Shown piece by piece: positions 15,869-23,187 of a stretch of 28,314 bases of DNA. Source of the stretch: a bacterium (GTDB taxonomy: Bacteria; Cyanobacteriota; Vampirovibrionia; Gastranaerophilales; Gastranaerophilaceae). The position numbers were made by a program, and so were the translations under genes. Within the stretch, counting starts at the first letter, position 1. Every line of letters begins with the position of its first letter. Where the stretch lies: positions 1 to 28,314 of the forward strand of contig JAFSWA010000077.1 in the NCBI GenBank assembly GCA_017444705.1, written 5' to 3'. The notes beneath the pieces were generated by a model. That model did no database searches. It had not been told where the DNA came from and saw only the letters and a list, made by a program, of their open reading frames with translations.

Positions 15869-16177
15869 TTATATGGAAATCTTTCTGATGTCATCTGCTA
15901 ACTTTATAAAAGAATCTAACTCTTTCGTTTCTGAATTATCCTGATTATATGTCCATTTTATCGGACTATTGGGGCTGAACCAAAAAACAGCTTTGTTAGG
16001 ATATGATTTTGCTTTTGTTAATACTCCCTGCGGAAAATTATATTTTATAGTTCTGTAAGCCTTTTCATATTCTTCAATTCTGCCTGAATTTTGTGCCTGC
16101 TGTTTTACACTCTTGCAATATTCATAGCTATCAGGTGTAAAATAAGCTTTAAAACTCTGATATGCTCCTATTTTCAT
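15869..16177 (-). CDS. Small unknown protein with N-terminal SFKA motif (tandem paralog)
   Basis: This 102-residue protein is the paralog of the gene at 15535-15858. It starts MKIGAYQSFKAYF, again with Phe9-Lys10-Ala11. The middle has NSGRIEEYEKAYRTIKYNFP, aligning with the partner's NSERMDDFTEAKYNIK, and a Trp/Phe-rich strand (VFWFS) followed by SETKELDSF. The start at 16177 is supported by AGAGGAAAA upstream; a longer frame to 16198 lacks this. A TTGACA promoter lies at 16218-16248, so this is the first gene of a short operon. The likely fold is a small alpha/beta domain. No known function. Confidence 0.8.
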   Translation of the reverse strand: MKIGAYQSFKAYFTPDSYEYCKSVKQQAQNSGRIEEYEKAYRTIKYNFPQGVLTKAKSYPNKAVFWFSPNSPIKWTYNQDNSETKELDSFIKLADDIRKISI

Positions 16178-16217
16178 ATATTTTCCTCTAATATACATGC
16201 AGTCTTAATTAATTATA

Positions 16218-16248
16218 ATTATACTATGGATATACCATTTTTTGTCAA
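16218..16248 (-). promoter_or_regulatory. Promoter of the SFKA paralog pair
   Basis: On the minus strand a consensus TTGACA (16243-16248) is followed by TAGTAT at 16 bp or by a perfect TATAAT (16218-16223) at 19 bp. It is about 40 nt upstream of the ATG at 16177. Confidence 0.6.
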
Positions 16249-16283
16249 AAAAATTGTTGTTTTTTGTAAAGATTCCGTAATAT

Positions 16284-17510
16284 TTATATATTAATGATTG
16301 TCATTTTTTCTAAAGCTTTTTTGAGTGCAATTTTTATGTGTGCATAATTCAGTCCGCCCTGAATATAAACAGCATAAGGTTCTCTTAGCGGCCCGTCAGC
16401 CGAAAGTTCAATAGTTGAGCCTTCTATAAAAGTTCCGCCTGCCATAATTAATTTATCTTCATAACCCGGAACATCATCGGGAATAGGGGTTACATAAGAA
16501 TCAACAGGAGAATTTTCCTGAATCGCTTTGCAAAAATTTATCAATTTATCTTTATCATGGAAAGCAATAGTTTGAATAATATCAGTCCTTGGCTCATTTG
16601 ATTTCGGATGAGTATCAAAGCCCATAGTTTCAAAAACTTTTGACATCAAAATAACGCCCTTAACAGCATCAGCAACTATAGAAGGTGCCATAAAAACTCC
16701 CTGCATAATTAGCCTTGTCTGATTTAACATAGAGCCGCCCCATTCTCCTATTCCGGGAGCCGTAAGCCGCTCTGCCGCATTTTTCACATATTTTTCTTTT
16801 CCTGCAATATAGCCGCCTGTTTCAACGATACCGCCGCCGGGATTTTTTATAAGCGAACCTGCAATAATATCCGCTCCGACTTCAAGCGGTTCTTTTTTTT
16901 CAACAAATTCGCCATAACAGTTATCCACAAAGCATATACATTCAGGATTTATAAATTTAACTTCATTTACAATTCTTTCTATATCTGATATTGATAATGA
17001 ATTTCTCTGTGAATAGCCTCTTGATCTTTGTATTAAAACCATTTTGGTTGTCGGTTTAACGTAATCTTTTATACTGTCGAAATCTGCGAATAACCCCTCT
17101 TTAAGCGGAATTTCGCTGTATTGAACACCGTTTTTTATCAAAGATAATTCTGAATCACCTCTTGTTCCTATAACTTCTTCCATTGTGTCGTAAGGTGTGC
17201 CTGCAATTGAAACAAGACTGTCTCCGTATTTTAGGTTGCCGGAAATTGCACAAGCAATGGCATGTGTTCCCGAAACAAAATGATTTCTGACGATAGCTTT
17301 TTCTGTTTTAAAAATATCTCTAAACAAATTGTCGAGAACTTCTCTTCCAATATCATCATGACCATAGCCGGAAACATAAGAAAAATGCTCTGCCCCGATT
17401 TTATTTTTTTTGAAAGCTTCAAGAACTTTTTCCTGATTATACTCTTTTATTTCATCAACTTTTTCAAAACAGTCTTTAATTTGTTCTTCACAATCACTGA
17501 TAATATTCAT
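16284..17510 (-). CDS. PLP-dependent Met-gamma-lyase / aluminium-resistance family protein
   Basis: This 408-residue fold-type I pyridoxal-phosphate protein belongs to the family often annotated methionine gamma-lyase-like or aluminium resistance. The likely cofactor lysine is K222 in GSLIKNPGGG, with the ring-contacting aspartate D196 in FVDNCYGEF. Other landmarks are FVSGTHAI (78-85), IQRSRGYSQRNSL and the ending VYIQGGLNYAHIK. The true substrate of this family is not well established, although sulfur amino acids are the usual guess. It is divergent from metK (138-nt gap), which fits a role around methionine metabolism. AAAGGAT precedes the ATG at 17510. The protein is full length with no missing key residue. 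Confidence 0.9.
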   Translation of the reverse strand: MNIISDCEEQIKDCFEKVDEIKEYNQEKVLEAFKKNKIGAEHFSYVSGYGHDDIGREVLDNLFRDIFKTEKAIVRNHFVSGTHAIACAISGNLKYGDSLVSIAGTPYDTMEEVIGTRGDSELSLIKNGVQYSEIPLKEGLFADFDSIKDYVKPTTKMVLIQRSRGYSQRNSLSISDIERIVNEVKFINPECICFVDNCYGEFVEKKEPLEVGADIIAGSLIKNPGGGIVETGGYIAGKEKYVKNAAERLTAPGIGEWGGSMLNQTRLIMQGVFMAPSIVADAVKGVILMSKVFETMGFDTHPKSNEPRTDIIQTIAFHDKDKLINFCKAIQENSPVDSYVTPIPDDVPGYEDKLIMAGGTFIEGSTIELSADGPLREPYAVYIQGGLNYAHIKIALKKALEKMTIINI

Positions 17511-17593
17511 AAATAATCCTTTTTTCCTGATTTTAACACAAAAACACTTTTAAATTTTAAAATAAATCATTTTTTGTTATTTAAGCTTTTTCC

Positions 17594-17622
17594 TTGACGA
17601 CATAGTGTTTTTGACTTATATT
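17594..17622 (+). promoter_or_regulatory. Promoter of metK
   Basis: TTGACG (17594-17599) and TATATT (17617-17622) are separated by 17 bp. They are followed by AAGGGGG as ribosome site and the ATG at 17649. The leader is about 20 nt, too short for a SAM riboswitch. Confidence 0.7.
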
Positions 17623-17648
17623 TTTGTTAAAAAGGGGGTACAGACGAA

Positions 17649-18920
17649 ATGAGTTCAAAACGATTTTTATTCACATCGGAATCCGTAACAGAGGGTCATC
17701 CGGACAAGGTTTGCGACCAAATTTCAGATGCTATATTAGATGAATTTTTAACCCAATCAAACACACCAAGAGTAGCGGCAGAAACAACTGTTACAACAGG
17801 CATGGCATTTGTTTGCGGAGAAATAACCTCTGACTGCTACGTTGATATTCCGTCAGTTATCAGAAAAACCATTAAAAATATAGGATACAACGGAATAAAC
17901 GGTGGCGGTTTTGACTATAAAACTTGTGCGGTTGTAACAAGCATTGACGAACAATCACCCGATATTGCAAGTGGCGTAAACAAGGCTATGGAAATAAGAA
18001 ATGACAACTCTGATATTACCACCACCGAAACAGAAAATATCGGTGCGGGAGATCAAGGTATTATGTTTGGTTATGCTTGTGATGAAACACCTGAATTAAT
18101 GCCTTTACCAATATCATTAGCACATAAATTAGCTAAAAAACTCGCTGATGCAAGAAAAAATAAAACATTAGACTATTTAAGACCTGACGGGAAATCTCAG
18201 GTAACAGTCGAATATATTGACGGAAAACCGCAAAGAATTGATACAATTATCATTTCAACTCAACACGACCCTGAAATTGACGGGATTACAGACAACAAAA
18301 AAATTCAGAACAGAATTAAAGAAGATATCATTGAATATGTAATAAATGATGTTTTTAGTAATGAAATAATAAAACCGGACACTGAAACCAAAATATTAGT
18401 CAATCCTTCGGGCAGATTTGTTCTTGGCGGACCTCAGGGGGATGCGGGTTTAACAGGCAGAAAAATCATTGTTGACACCTATGGTGGGTATTCAAGACAC
18501 GGCGGCGGTGCTTTTTCAGGCAAAGACCCCACGAAAGTTGACCGTTCTGCCGCTTATGCCGCAAGATATGTCGCAAAAAATATTGTTGCAAGCGGGCTTG
18601 CTTCAAAATGCGAAGTTGAATTAGCCTATGCTATCGGTGTTGCAAAACCGGTTTCTATAATGATTGACACTTTCGGTACCGGAAAAATCAGTGATGATTC
18701 GATAGAACAAATTGTTGAAAAACTCTTTGACCTAAGACCCGTTGCTATTATAAATCATTTTGATTTAAGAAATTTACCTGCCAAAAATGGCGGGAAATTT
18801 TACCAAAAATTAGCGGCATACGGACATATGGGCAGAACCGATATTGATGTACCTTGGGAACATACAGATAAGGCGGAAGAAATAAAAAAGTTAGCTGCCT
18901 GTAATTGTTTAGCAAATTAA
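17649..18920 (+). CDS. metK: S-adenosylmethionine synthetase
   Basis: This 423-residue cytoplasmic enzyme makes S-adenosylmethionine from methionine and ATP. Family signatures are EGHPDKVCDQ (15-24), the GAGDQGIMFGYA hexapeptide region (near 136-147), STQHDP, and the phosphate loop GGGAFSGKDPTKVDRSAAY. The C-terminus (YGHMGR, PWE) is intact. The product feeds methylation and the radical-SAM HydG encoded in the same window. It is slightly longer than the usual 380-400 residues because of insertions around the middle. It has its own promoter, and a weak terminator hairpin follows. The identification is secure. Confidence 0.98.
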   Translation: MSSKRFLFTSESVTEGHPDKVCDQISDAILDEFLTQSNTPRVAAETTVTTGMAFVCGEITSDCYVDIPSVIRKTIKNIGYNGINGGGFDYKTCAVVTSIDEQSPDIASGVNKAMEIRNDNSDITTTETENIGAGDQGIMFGYACDETPELMPLPISLAHKLAKKLADARKNKTLDYLRPDGKSQVTVEYIDGKPQRIDTIIISTQHDPEIDGITDNKKIQNRIKEDIIEYVINDVFSNEIIKPDTETKILVNPSGRFVLGGPQGDAGLTGRKIIVDTYGGYSRHGGGAFSGKDPTKVDRSAAYAARYVAKNIVASGLASKCEVELAYAIGVAKPVSIMIDTFGTGKISDDSIEQIVEKLFDLRPVAIINHFDLRNLPAKNGGKFYQKLAAYGHMGRTDIDVPWEHTDKAEEIKKLAACNCLAN

Positions 18921-18940
18921 AAAACATTGAAATATATTTA

Positions 18941-18968
18941 GACAGATTGTTTTACCTGTCCGTTTTTT
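18941..18968 (+). terminator. Weak rho-independent terminator of metK
   Basis: GACAG (18941-18945) pairs with CTGTC (18956-18960) across a 10-nt loop and is followed by six T at 18963-18968. The stem is short, so it is probably leaky. Confidence 0.5.
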
Positions 18969-18977
18969 GTTTTAATT

Positions 18978-19007
18978 TTGGACAAAAAACAAATAAGTCA
19001 TTATAAT
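18978..19007 (+). promoter_or_regulatory. Promoter placed directly before an ATG
   Basis: TTGGAC (18978-18983) and a perfect TATAAT (19002-19007) are 18 bp apart. Only 6 nt separate the -10 box from the ATG at 19014, so transcription should begin at or next to the start codon, predicting a leaderless message. Confidence 0.55.
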
Positions 19008-19013
19008 AAAAGT

Positions 19014-19547
19014 ATGCACATGGATACTCATATACAGAATAATGACCCCGCCTCGATTTTGCCAAATTACGACGATTTATTTTCGGGTACAAAAACAGAG
19101 GGCAATGAAATTTATAAATACGCATACCCGTCAAGTTTCTATCCCATTTTAAATTTGGGCTATCCTATTTATGATAATTTGGGTAATAAACTTGACCCCG
19201 GACATTATGAAGTTGCACTGAGTTTTGACAAAAAATTTCTTCTGATAATTCAGTCAAAGCAGCTTATAGCAAAAGTTCCTGTTATAAATTATGATTTTGA
19301 CAAAGATAAGTACGATGAAAATCACGAACATTATGAAGCTTTGGTTGAAAAACTTGAAAAGTATAAAGTTAAACGAAATAAAAAGAAAATAAATCAATAT
19401 CAAAAAGAGTTGGACTATCTTAATAAAAAAATTATGGCACAAAACATAGCGGAAATAGATAATTCAAATACGGATTTTTTTATTCTTGAATATCGCTGCA
19501 ATTTTACCTATGCACAAGGTTATATAAAACGGGCAAGTCAAGATTAA
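19014..19547 (+). CDS. Unknown protein with C-terminal coiled coil
   Basis: This 177-residue protein is of unrecognised family. Residues 1-35 are polar. Residues 35-95 are beta-rich and Tyr/Pro-rich (YAYPSSFYPILNLGYPIYD, then a GHYEVALSFDKKFLLIIQS strand pair), which could be a small binding domain. Residues 105-150 are highly charged and helical, Lys/Glu-rich (KLEKYKVKRNKKKINQYQKE), likely a coiled coil. There is no signal peptide or membrane helix. A longer frame starting at TTG 18978 is rejected because it would run through the promoter. No Shine-Dalgarno sequence precedes the ATG. It converges with the rpsB-tsf operon. A cytoplasmic structural or adaptor role is possible. Confidence 0.72.
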   Translation: MHMDTHIQNNDPASILPNYDDLFSGTKTEGNEIYKYAYPSSFYPILNLGYPIYDNLGNKLDPGHYEVALSFDKKFLLIIQSKQLIAKVPVINYDFDKDKYDENHEHYEALVEKLEKYKVKRNKKKINQYQKELDYLNKKIMAQNIAEIDNSNTDFFILEYRCNFTYAQGYIKRASQD

Positions 19548-19551
19548 TGCA

Positions 19552-19581
19552 ATATAAAAGGCGGTGCCTTTCGGTACCGCC
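19552..19581 (-). terminator. Terminator of the rpsB-tsf operon
   Basis: A 9-bp stem (19560-19568 with 19573-19581) closes a GAAA tetraloop on the minus strand, as CCGAAAGG. It is followed on that strand by TTTTATATT. There is no U-run on the plus strand, so it serves tsf rather than the gene ending at 19547. Confidence 0.75.
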
Positions 19582-19777
19582 CACCATTAGGATATATCTT
19601 TAATTTCTTTTTAGCCTTTCGCAAAAACCTGTTTTTCGCTTTGCTACGCAGTCGCTTCAAAGGTTTTTGCTAACCAAGTTTCGCTCGTTTCACTCGCTCA
19701 CACTTCGCTTCGCTACGGATACAGGCTCACTCAAAATCAAAGATTTTGGTTTGCTTTGTAACTCGTACGGAATTTCG
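19582..19777 (-). other. Structured 196-nt 3' untranslated region of tsf
   Basis: This stretch lies between the tsf stop and its terminator and has no gene. It contains a perfect 10-bp inverted repeat, GCAAAAACCT (19621-19630) with AGGTTTTTGC (19661-19670). There is a 7-bp hairpin, CAAAATC (19732-19738) with GATTTTG (19742-19748). Between them is a run of TCGCT/TTCGC-type short repeats (about 19680-19715). It is more GC-rich than the other spacers. It could be an RNA-stability element, a small RNA released from the 3' end, or a dispersed repeat. Confidence 0.5.
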
Positions 19778-20635
19778 CTATCCTTTCATTTGGCTCATTA
19801 CTTCTTCTGCGAAGTTGTCTTGTCTTTTTTCCAACCCTTCGCCTAATACGTATCTGTCAAAACCGACAACTTCCAACTTACCTTCAACCAACTGTTGAAT
19901 TGTTTGGTCTGGATTTTTAACAAAAGGCTGTTCTAACAAGCATTTGCTCGCCATTAATTTTGCAATTCTGCCCTCAACAATCTTTGCTCTGATTTGTTCG
20001 GGTTTCTTTTGCAAATCTTCTTTACCCATTTCAATTCTTGTTTCTTCTTCAATTACCGCTTGCGGAATATCTTTTCTTGAAACAAATTCTGGTGCTGAAC
20101 TTGCAATGTGCAAACAAATATCTTTGCTTAATGCTTCATCTGCTTTGTCAGTTAAAAGCAAAACACCGATTTTTGAATTGTGAATGTATGTTTGCAAACT
20201 GCCTTCATGACGTACAAAACGTCTGATTGTAATTTTTTCACCGATAGTAGCGATTTTTTCTTTAATCATTTCTTCAACTGTTTTTCCGCCAACATTCAGT
20301 GCATTTAGTGCATCAACATCAGCCGGAGCATTTTCTGCTACTATTTTTGCCAATTCATCGACAAATGCCGCAAAATCAGGATTCTTTGCAACAAAATCAG
20401 TTTCACAGTTAACTTCAATCATTGCACCGACACCGTTTGCGATATATGATGCAACTCTGCCCTCAGCGGCAATTCTTCCCATTTTCTTTTCTGCGGAAGC
20501 AATACCTTTCTGACGTAAAAATTCCATTGCTTTTTCCATATCGCCATTATTTTCAACAAGTGCTTTTTTTGCGTCTAAAATACCTGCACCTGTTTTTTCT
20601 CTTAGTTCTTTAACTAATGATGCTGTTATTTCCAT
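19778..20635 (-). CDS. tsf: Translation elongation factor Ts
   Basis: This 285-residue guanine-nucleotide exchange factor recycles EF-Tu. The N-terminal UBA-like domain (1-50) has LREKTGAGILDAKKAL. The core shows the EF-Tu-contacting TDFVAKN motif near residues 79-85 and the C-terminal LLEQPFVKNP pattern. Its length matches the standard bacterial form. AAGGAG precedes the ATG. It is the second gene of the rpsB-tsf operon with a 46-nt gap, the near-universal arrangement in bacteria. Confidence 0.98.
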   Translation of the reverse strand: MEITASLVKELREKTGAGILDAKKALVENNGDMEKAMEFLRQKGIASAEKKMGRIAAEGRVASYIANGVGAMIEVNCETDFVAKNPDFAAFVDELAKIVAENAPADVDALNALNVGGKTVEEMIKEKIATIGEKITIRRFVRHEGSLQTYIHNSKIGVLLLTDKADEALSKDICLHIASSAPEFVSRKDIPQAVIEEETRIEMGKEDLQKKPEQIRAKIVEGRIAKLMASKCLLEQPFVKNPDQTIQQLVEGKLEVVGFDRYVLGEGLEKRQDNFAEEVMSQMKG

Positions 20636-20681
20636 TTTATTCTCCTTTTATACAGTGTTATACAACACCTATTATTTTATA

Positions 20682-21482
20682 CTATTCTGCAACTGTTTCT
20701 GCTGTTTCTGCAGCTTCCTCAGTTTTAGATTCTTCCGCAACACCTGCATCTTCTGCATTTATTTTTTCAATTTTGCTCGAATTTGCAGCTTTATTTTCTC
20801 TTAATTGTTTTCCCTCAATAATTGCATCAGCAATTTTTGAAGCAATTAATTTTACTGAACGAATAGCGTCGTCATTTCCGGGAATAATATAATTAATTCC
20901 GTCAGGGTCAGCATTTGTATCAGCTAAGCAAACAACCGGAATACCGAGTTTGTTAGCTTCTTTTATAGCAATTAACTCTTCTTTTTGGTCAACGATAAAC
21001 AACATATCGGGCATACCTCTCATCTCTTTGATACCACCCAAAGTTTTTGATAATTTATCGAGTTTTTTCATTATCTGAGCAACTTCTTTTTTAGAGTAAG
21101 ACTGAAATCTGCCTGATTCAACATCTGCTTCAAGTTCTCTTAATTTGTTTATTCTTGCTCTGATTGTTTCAAAGTTAGTTAACATACCGCCTAACCAACG
21201 ACGGTTAATGTAGTATGCGCCAGCTCTTTGAGATTCTTCAGCCATAACGTCTGCAGCTTGTTTTTTTGTGCCGACAAAAACCACGTTCTTGCCACGTGCT
21301 GCGAATTCTCTTACAGCATCGTAAGCTTCGTCTAATTTGTCACTTGTTTTACGTAAATCAATAACGTAAATACCGTTTCTTGCACCGTAAATATACGGTT
21401 TCATTTTTGGGTTCCATCTGTGTGTTTGGTGTCCGAAGTGAACCCCTGCTTCTAAAAGTTCAATCATTGATGCTGTTGGCAT
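20682..21482 (-). CDS. rpsB: 30S ribosomal protein S2
   Basis: This 266-residue ribosomal protein has the S2 signatures GVHFGHQTHRWNPKM (residues 13-27), IYGARNGIYVIDL, FVGTKKQA, RWLGGMLTNF and PVVCLADTNADP. The C-terminus carries a Glu/Ala-rich extension of about 40 residues beyond the conserved core, acidic and probably disordered. It sits on the small-subunit platform near S1 and the Shine-Dalgarno site. AAGGAG precedes the ATG. It is the first gene of the rpsB-tsf operon, with a strong promoter and a leader of about 180 nt that contains hairpins. Confidence 0.98.
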   Translation of the reverse strand: MPTASMIELLEAGVHFGHQTHRWNPKMKPYIYGARNGIYVIDLRKTSDKLDEAYDAVREFAARGKNVVFVGTKKQAADVMAEESQRAGAYYINRRWLGGMLTNFETIRARINKLRELEADVESGRFQSYSKKEVAQIMKKLDKLSKTLGGIKEMRGMPDMLFIVDQKEELIAIKEANKLGIPVVCLADTNADPDGINYIIPGNDDAIRSVKLIASKIADAIIEGKQLRENKAANSSKIEKINAEDAGVAEESKTEEAAETAETVAE

Positions 21483-21633
21483 CTTTCTTTCTCCTTATTT
21501 TGGTTGTACTACATATAGCAAAAAGTATTCAATTCAAAAAACCGCTTCAAATGATATGTTTTATGAACTTGCCTATGGGGGAGTGTTCTACTCAGGTCAT
21601 ACATTATATTTTGCTTTATGCCCTTATTTTTGC

Positions 21634-21667
21634 TGCCGCCCTCGGCAATCGAATAGCTTTCGGCTAT
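21634..21667 (-). promoter_or_regulatory. Two-hairpin element in the rpsB leader
   Basis: At the 5' end of the predicted rpsB transcript two compact hairpins stand in tandem: ATAGC (21663-21667 read on minus) with GCTAT around CGAAA, then TGCCG with CGGCA around AGGG. About 150 nt of leader remain before the ATG. Ribosomal protein operons often carry such leaders, where free S2 represses its own translation. I cannot match it to a known S2 leader by eye. Confidence 0.45.
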
Positions 21668-21670
21668 GTA

Positions 21671-21701
21671 ATTATAATATAATATAAAAACTCAATGTCA
21701 A
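21671..21701 (-). promoter_or_regulatory. Promoter of rpsB-tsf
   Basis: A consensus TTGACA (21696-21701, minus strand) is followed by TATTAT at 16 bp or by a perfect TATAAT (21671-21676) at 19 bp. It lies about 190 nt upstream of the rpsB ATG. Confidence 0.65.
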
Positions 21702-21718
21702 CAGATTACACAGCGATT

Positions 21719-22054
21719 TTAATTGCACTTAAATTTATCATAGTCAAAATAGCGTGAAAAATCTTCTTCGTCCATGTTGCATAAAAGAAGATAAACTTCG
21801 TCATTCTCACTTATTCTTTTATAATTATATTCATCAAATCTCCAATATTTAGGGTTATTACCCGTAACAATAACGAGTTTTCTGTCAAGGAGTATTTTTA
21901 ACTTTTTCTTTACGGTTTCACAAGGAAGTTCCGCACATTTTGCAAGCTCAACTGCCGTAATTCCCAAATCAGAGCAAAACTTGTCAGGGGTTAGAAACAT
22001 CATTTCCAATCCGACACGCTTCAATTCCATATCTTGTAATATATCTTGTGCCAT
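21719..22054 (-). CDS. Small winged-helix-like protein
   Basis: This 111-residue protein has a central segment at about 20-75 that reads as a winged helix-turn-helix: DLGITAVELAKCAELPCETVKKKLKILLDRKLVIV split over two helices and followed by a beta wing (GNNPKYWRFD). The C-terminus is acidic. It could be a transcription regulator or a domain that binds nucleic acid weakly. The start at 22054 is chosen over a TTG frame reaching 22096 because AGGAA lies at 22061-22065; a TATAAT box at 22080-22085 fits a short leader. It is divergent from birA-oadGAB and might regulate that operon, but nothing in the sequence proves it. Confidence 0.7.
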   Translation of the reverse strand: MAQDILQDMELKRVGLEMMFLTPDKFCSDLGITAVELAKCAELPCETVKKKLKILLDRKLVIVTGNNPKYWRFDEYNYKRISENDEVYLLLCNMDEEDFSRYFDYDKFKCN

Positions 22055-22191
22055 TTTTATTTCCTGACTGTTTTTTACAATTATATTATCGGTCAAAATT
22101 TAAAAAACTTTAATATTTTTTTTGTTTTTTAATTTGTTTGTATTAGAATAAACATGTATGGAAAATTTATTTTTTCATATTGAGGGGAAAA

Positions 22192-22932
22192 TTGGAACTT
22201 ATATTTAAAGAAAAAATAGATTCAACAAATACTTACGGTAAAGAAAATATTGAAACTCTTGCCGATAAATCGGTTGTTTATGCCGCATATCAAACCGACG
22301 GCAGAGGAAGAATGAATCGTAAGTGGATGAGTTTTAATTCTGAAAATCTTTATGCTTCAATAATATTGAAACCGCAGGGAGATTATTCAAAACTTCCGAC
22401 AGCAAATTTAACTCAGCTTTTATCTGTTGTCATTGTTGAAGTTCTGAATTTTTACGGAATAAAATCATATATAAAATGGCCTAATGATGTTGTTGTAATG
22501 AAAGATGAAAATGATATTTTCGGGGAAAAAATTTGCGGAATTTTGGCAGAGGTTGCTTCTGTTTCAAATAATATTAAAGGAATTGTTTTGGGATTTGGGT
22601 TGAATATTAATGCAACAAAAGAGGAATTGTCCCGTATTGACCGTCCTGCAACAAGTATGTTTAACGAAACGGGAAGTTTATTTAATACAAAAGAAGTTCT
22701 TGAAAATATATGTGAAATGTATTTTTCCAAATATGACGAATTTCTTGATAAAGGTTTTAATTTAATAAAAGATGATTATTTATCAAAAATAAAATTTATA
22801 GGTAAAGAAATAACAATAAACATGCCCCATAAATCGGTAACCGGTATAGCGAAAAACATAACCGAACAAGGGGCTGTTTTATTGGAAAATAAAGACAGTT
22901 TGACCGAAATAACAATAGGAGAGATATTATGA
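22192..22932 (+). CDS. birA: Biotin-protein ligase (catalytic domain only)
   Basis: This 246-residue ligase activates biotin with ATP and attaches it to a lysine of carboxylases. Active-site landmarks are QTDGRGRMNRKW (biotin/adenylate loop GRGR), KWPNDVVV, GILAEV and GFGLNIN, and the C-terminal SH3-like domain is present. The N-terminal DNA-binding domain of repressor-type BirA is absent, so it is a monofunctional ligase. The start is taken as TTG 22192, because GAGGGG lies just upstream at 22182-22187; an in-frame TTG at 22180 would place that site inside the gene. It overlaps oadG by 4 nt, which ties it to the biotinylated OadA encoded next. Confidence 0.93.
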   Translation: MELIFKEKIDSTNTYGKENIETLADKSVVYAAYQTDGRGRMNRKWMSFNSENLYASIILKPQGDYSKLPTANLTQLLSVVIVEVLNFYGIKSYIKWPNDVVVMKDENDIFGEKICGILAEVASVSNNIKGIVLGFGLNINATKEELSRIDRPATSMFNETGSLFNTKEVLENICEMYFSKYDEFLDKGFNLIKDDYLSKIKFIGKEITINMPHKSVTGIAKNITEQGAVLLENKDSLTEITIGEIL

Positions 22933-23168
22933 TGTCCAAAATATTAGAAGAAGGCTTGGTTATAATGTGTACGGGAATGGGCGTTGTATTCAGTTTTCTG
23001 ATAATTCTGATTTTTTCAATGCTTATTATGGCAAATATAATGAAATTTTTGAATAAACTGTTTCCGGAAGCTGTACCGGAGCAGTCAAAATCATCAAAAC
23101 CCAAGCGTCTCGGAAAAGACGAGGAAGAAATCGCAATTGCAATTGCACTTGCTACAAGAGGTATATAA
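22929..23168 (+). CDS. oadG: Oxaloacetate decarboxylase gamma-like subunit
   Basis: This 79-residue protein has one membrane helix at about residues 8-34 (TGMGVVFSFLIILIFSMLIM) and a charged C-terminal tail with the EEEIAIAIALAT pattern typical of gamma subunits of Na+-translocating decarboxylases. The subunit anchors alpha to beta and stabilises the complex at the inner membrane. AGGAG precedes the ATG, and the start overlaps the birA stop (ATGATG), indicating translational coupling. oadA follows after 19 nt. Substrate assignment depends on the alpha subunit. Confidence 0.88.
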   Translation: MMSKILEEGLVIMCTGMGVVFSFLIILIFSMLIMANIMKFLNKLFPEAVPEQSKSSKPKRLGKDEEEIAIAIALATRGI

Positions 23169-23187
23169 TTAATAAGAGGATATAGAA

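Noticed and set aside
17511..17648. SAM riboswitch before metK
   Set aside because: The predicted promoter leaves only about 20 nt of leader, and I see no riboswitch-like stems.
18978..19013. TTG start extending the 177-residue protein upstream by 12 codons
   Set aside because: The extra codons coincide with a TTGGAC/TATAAT promoter, and there is no ribosome site for the TTG.
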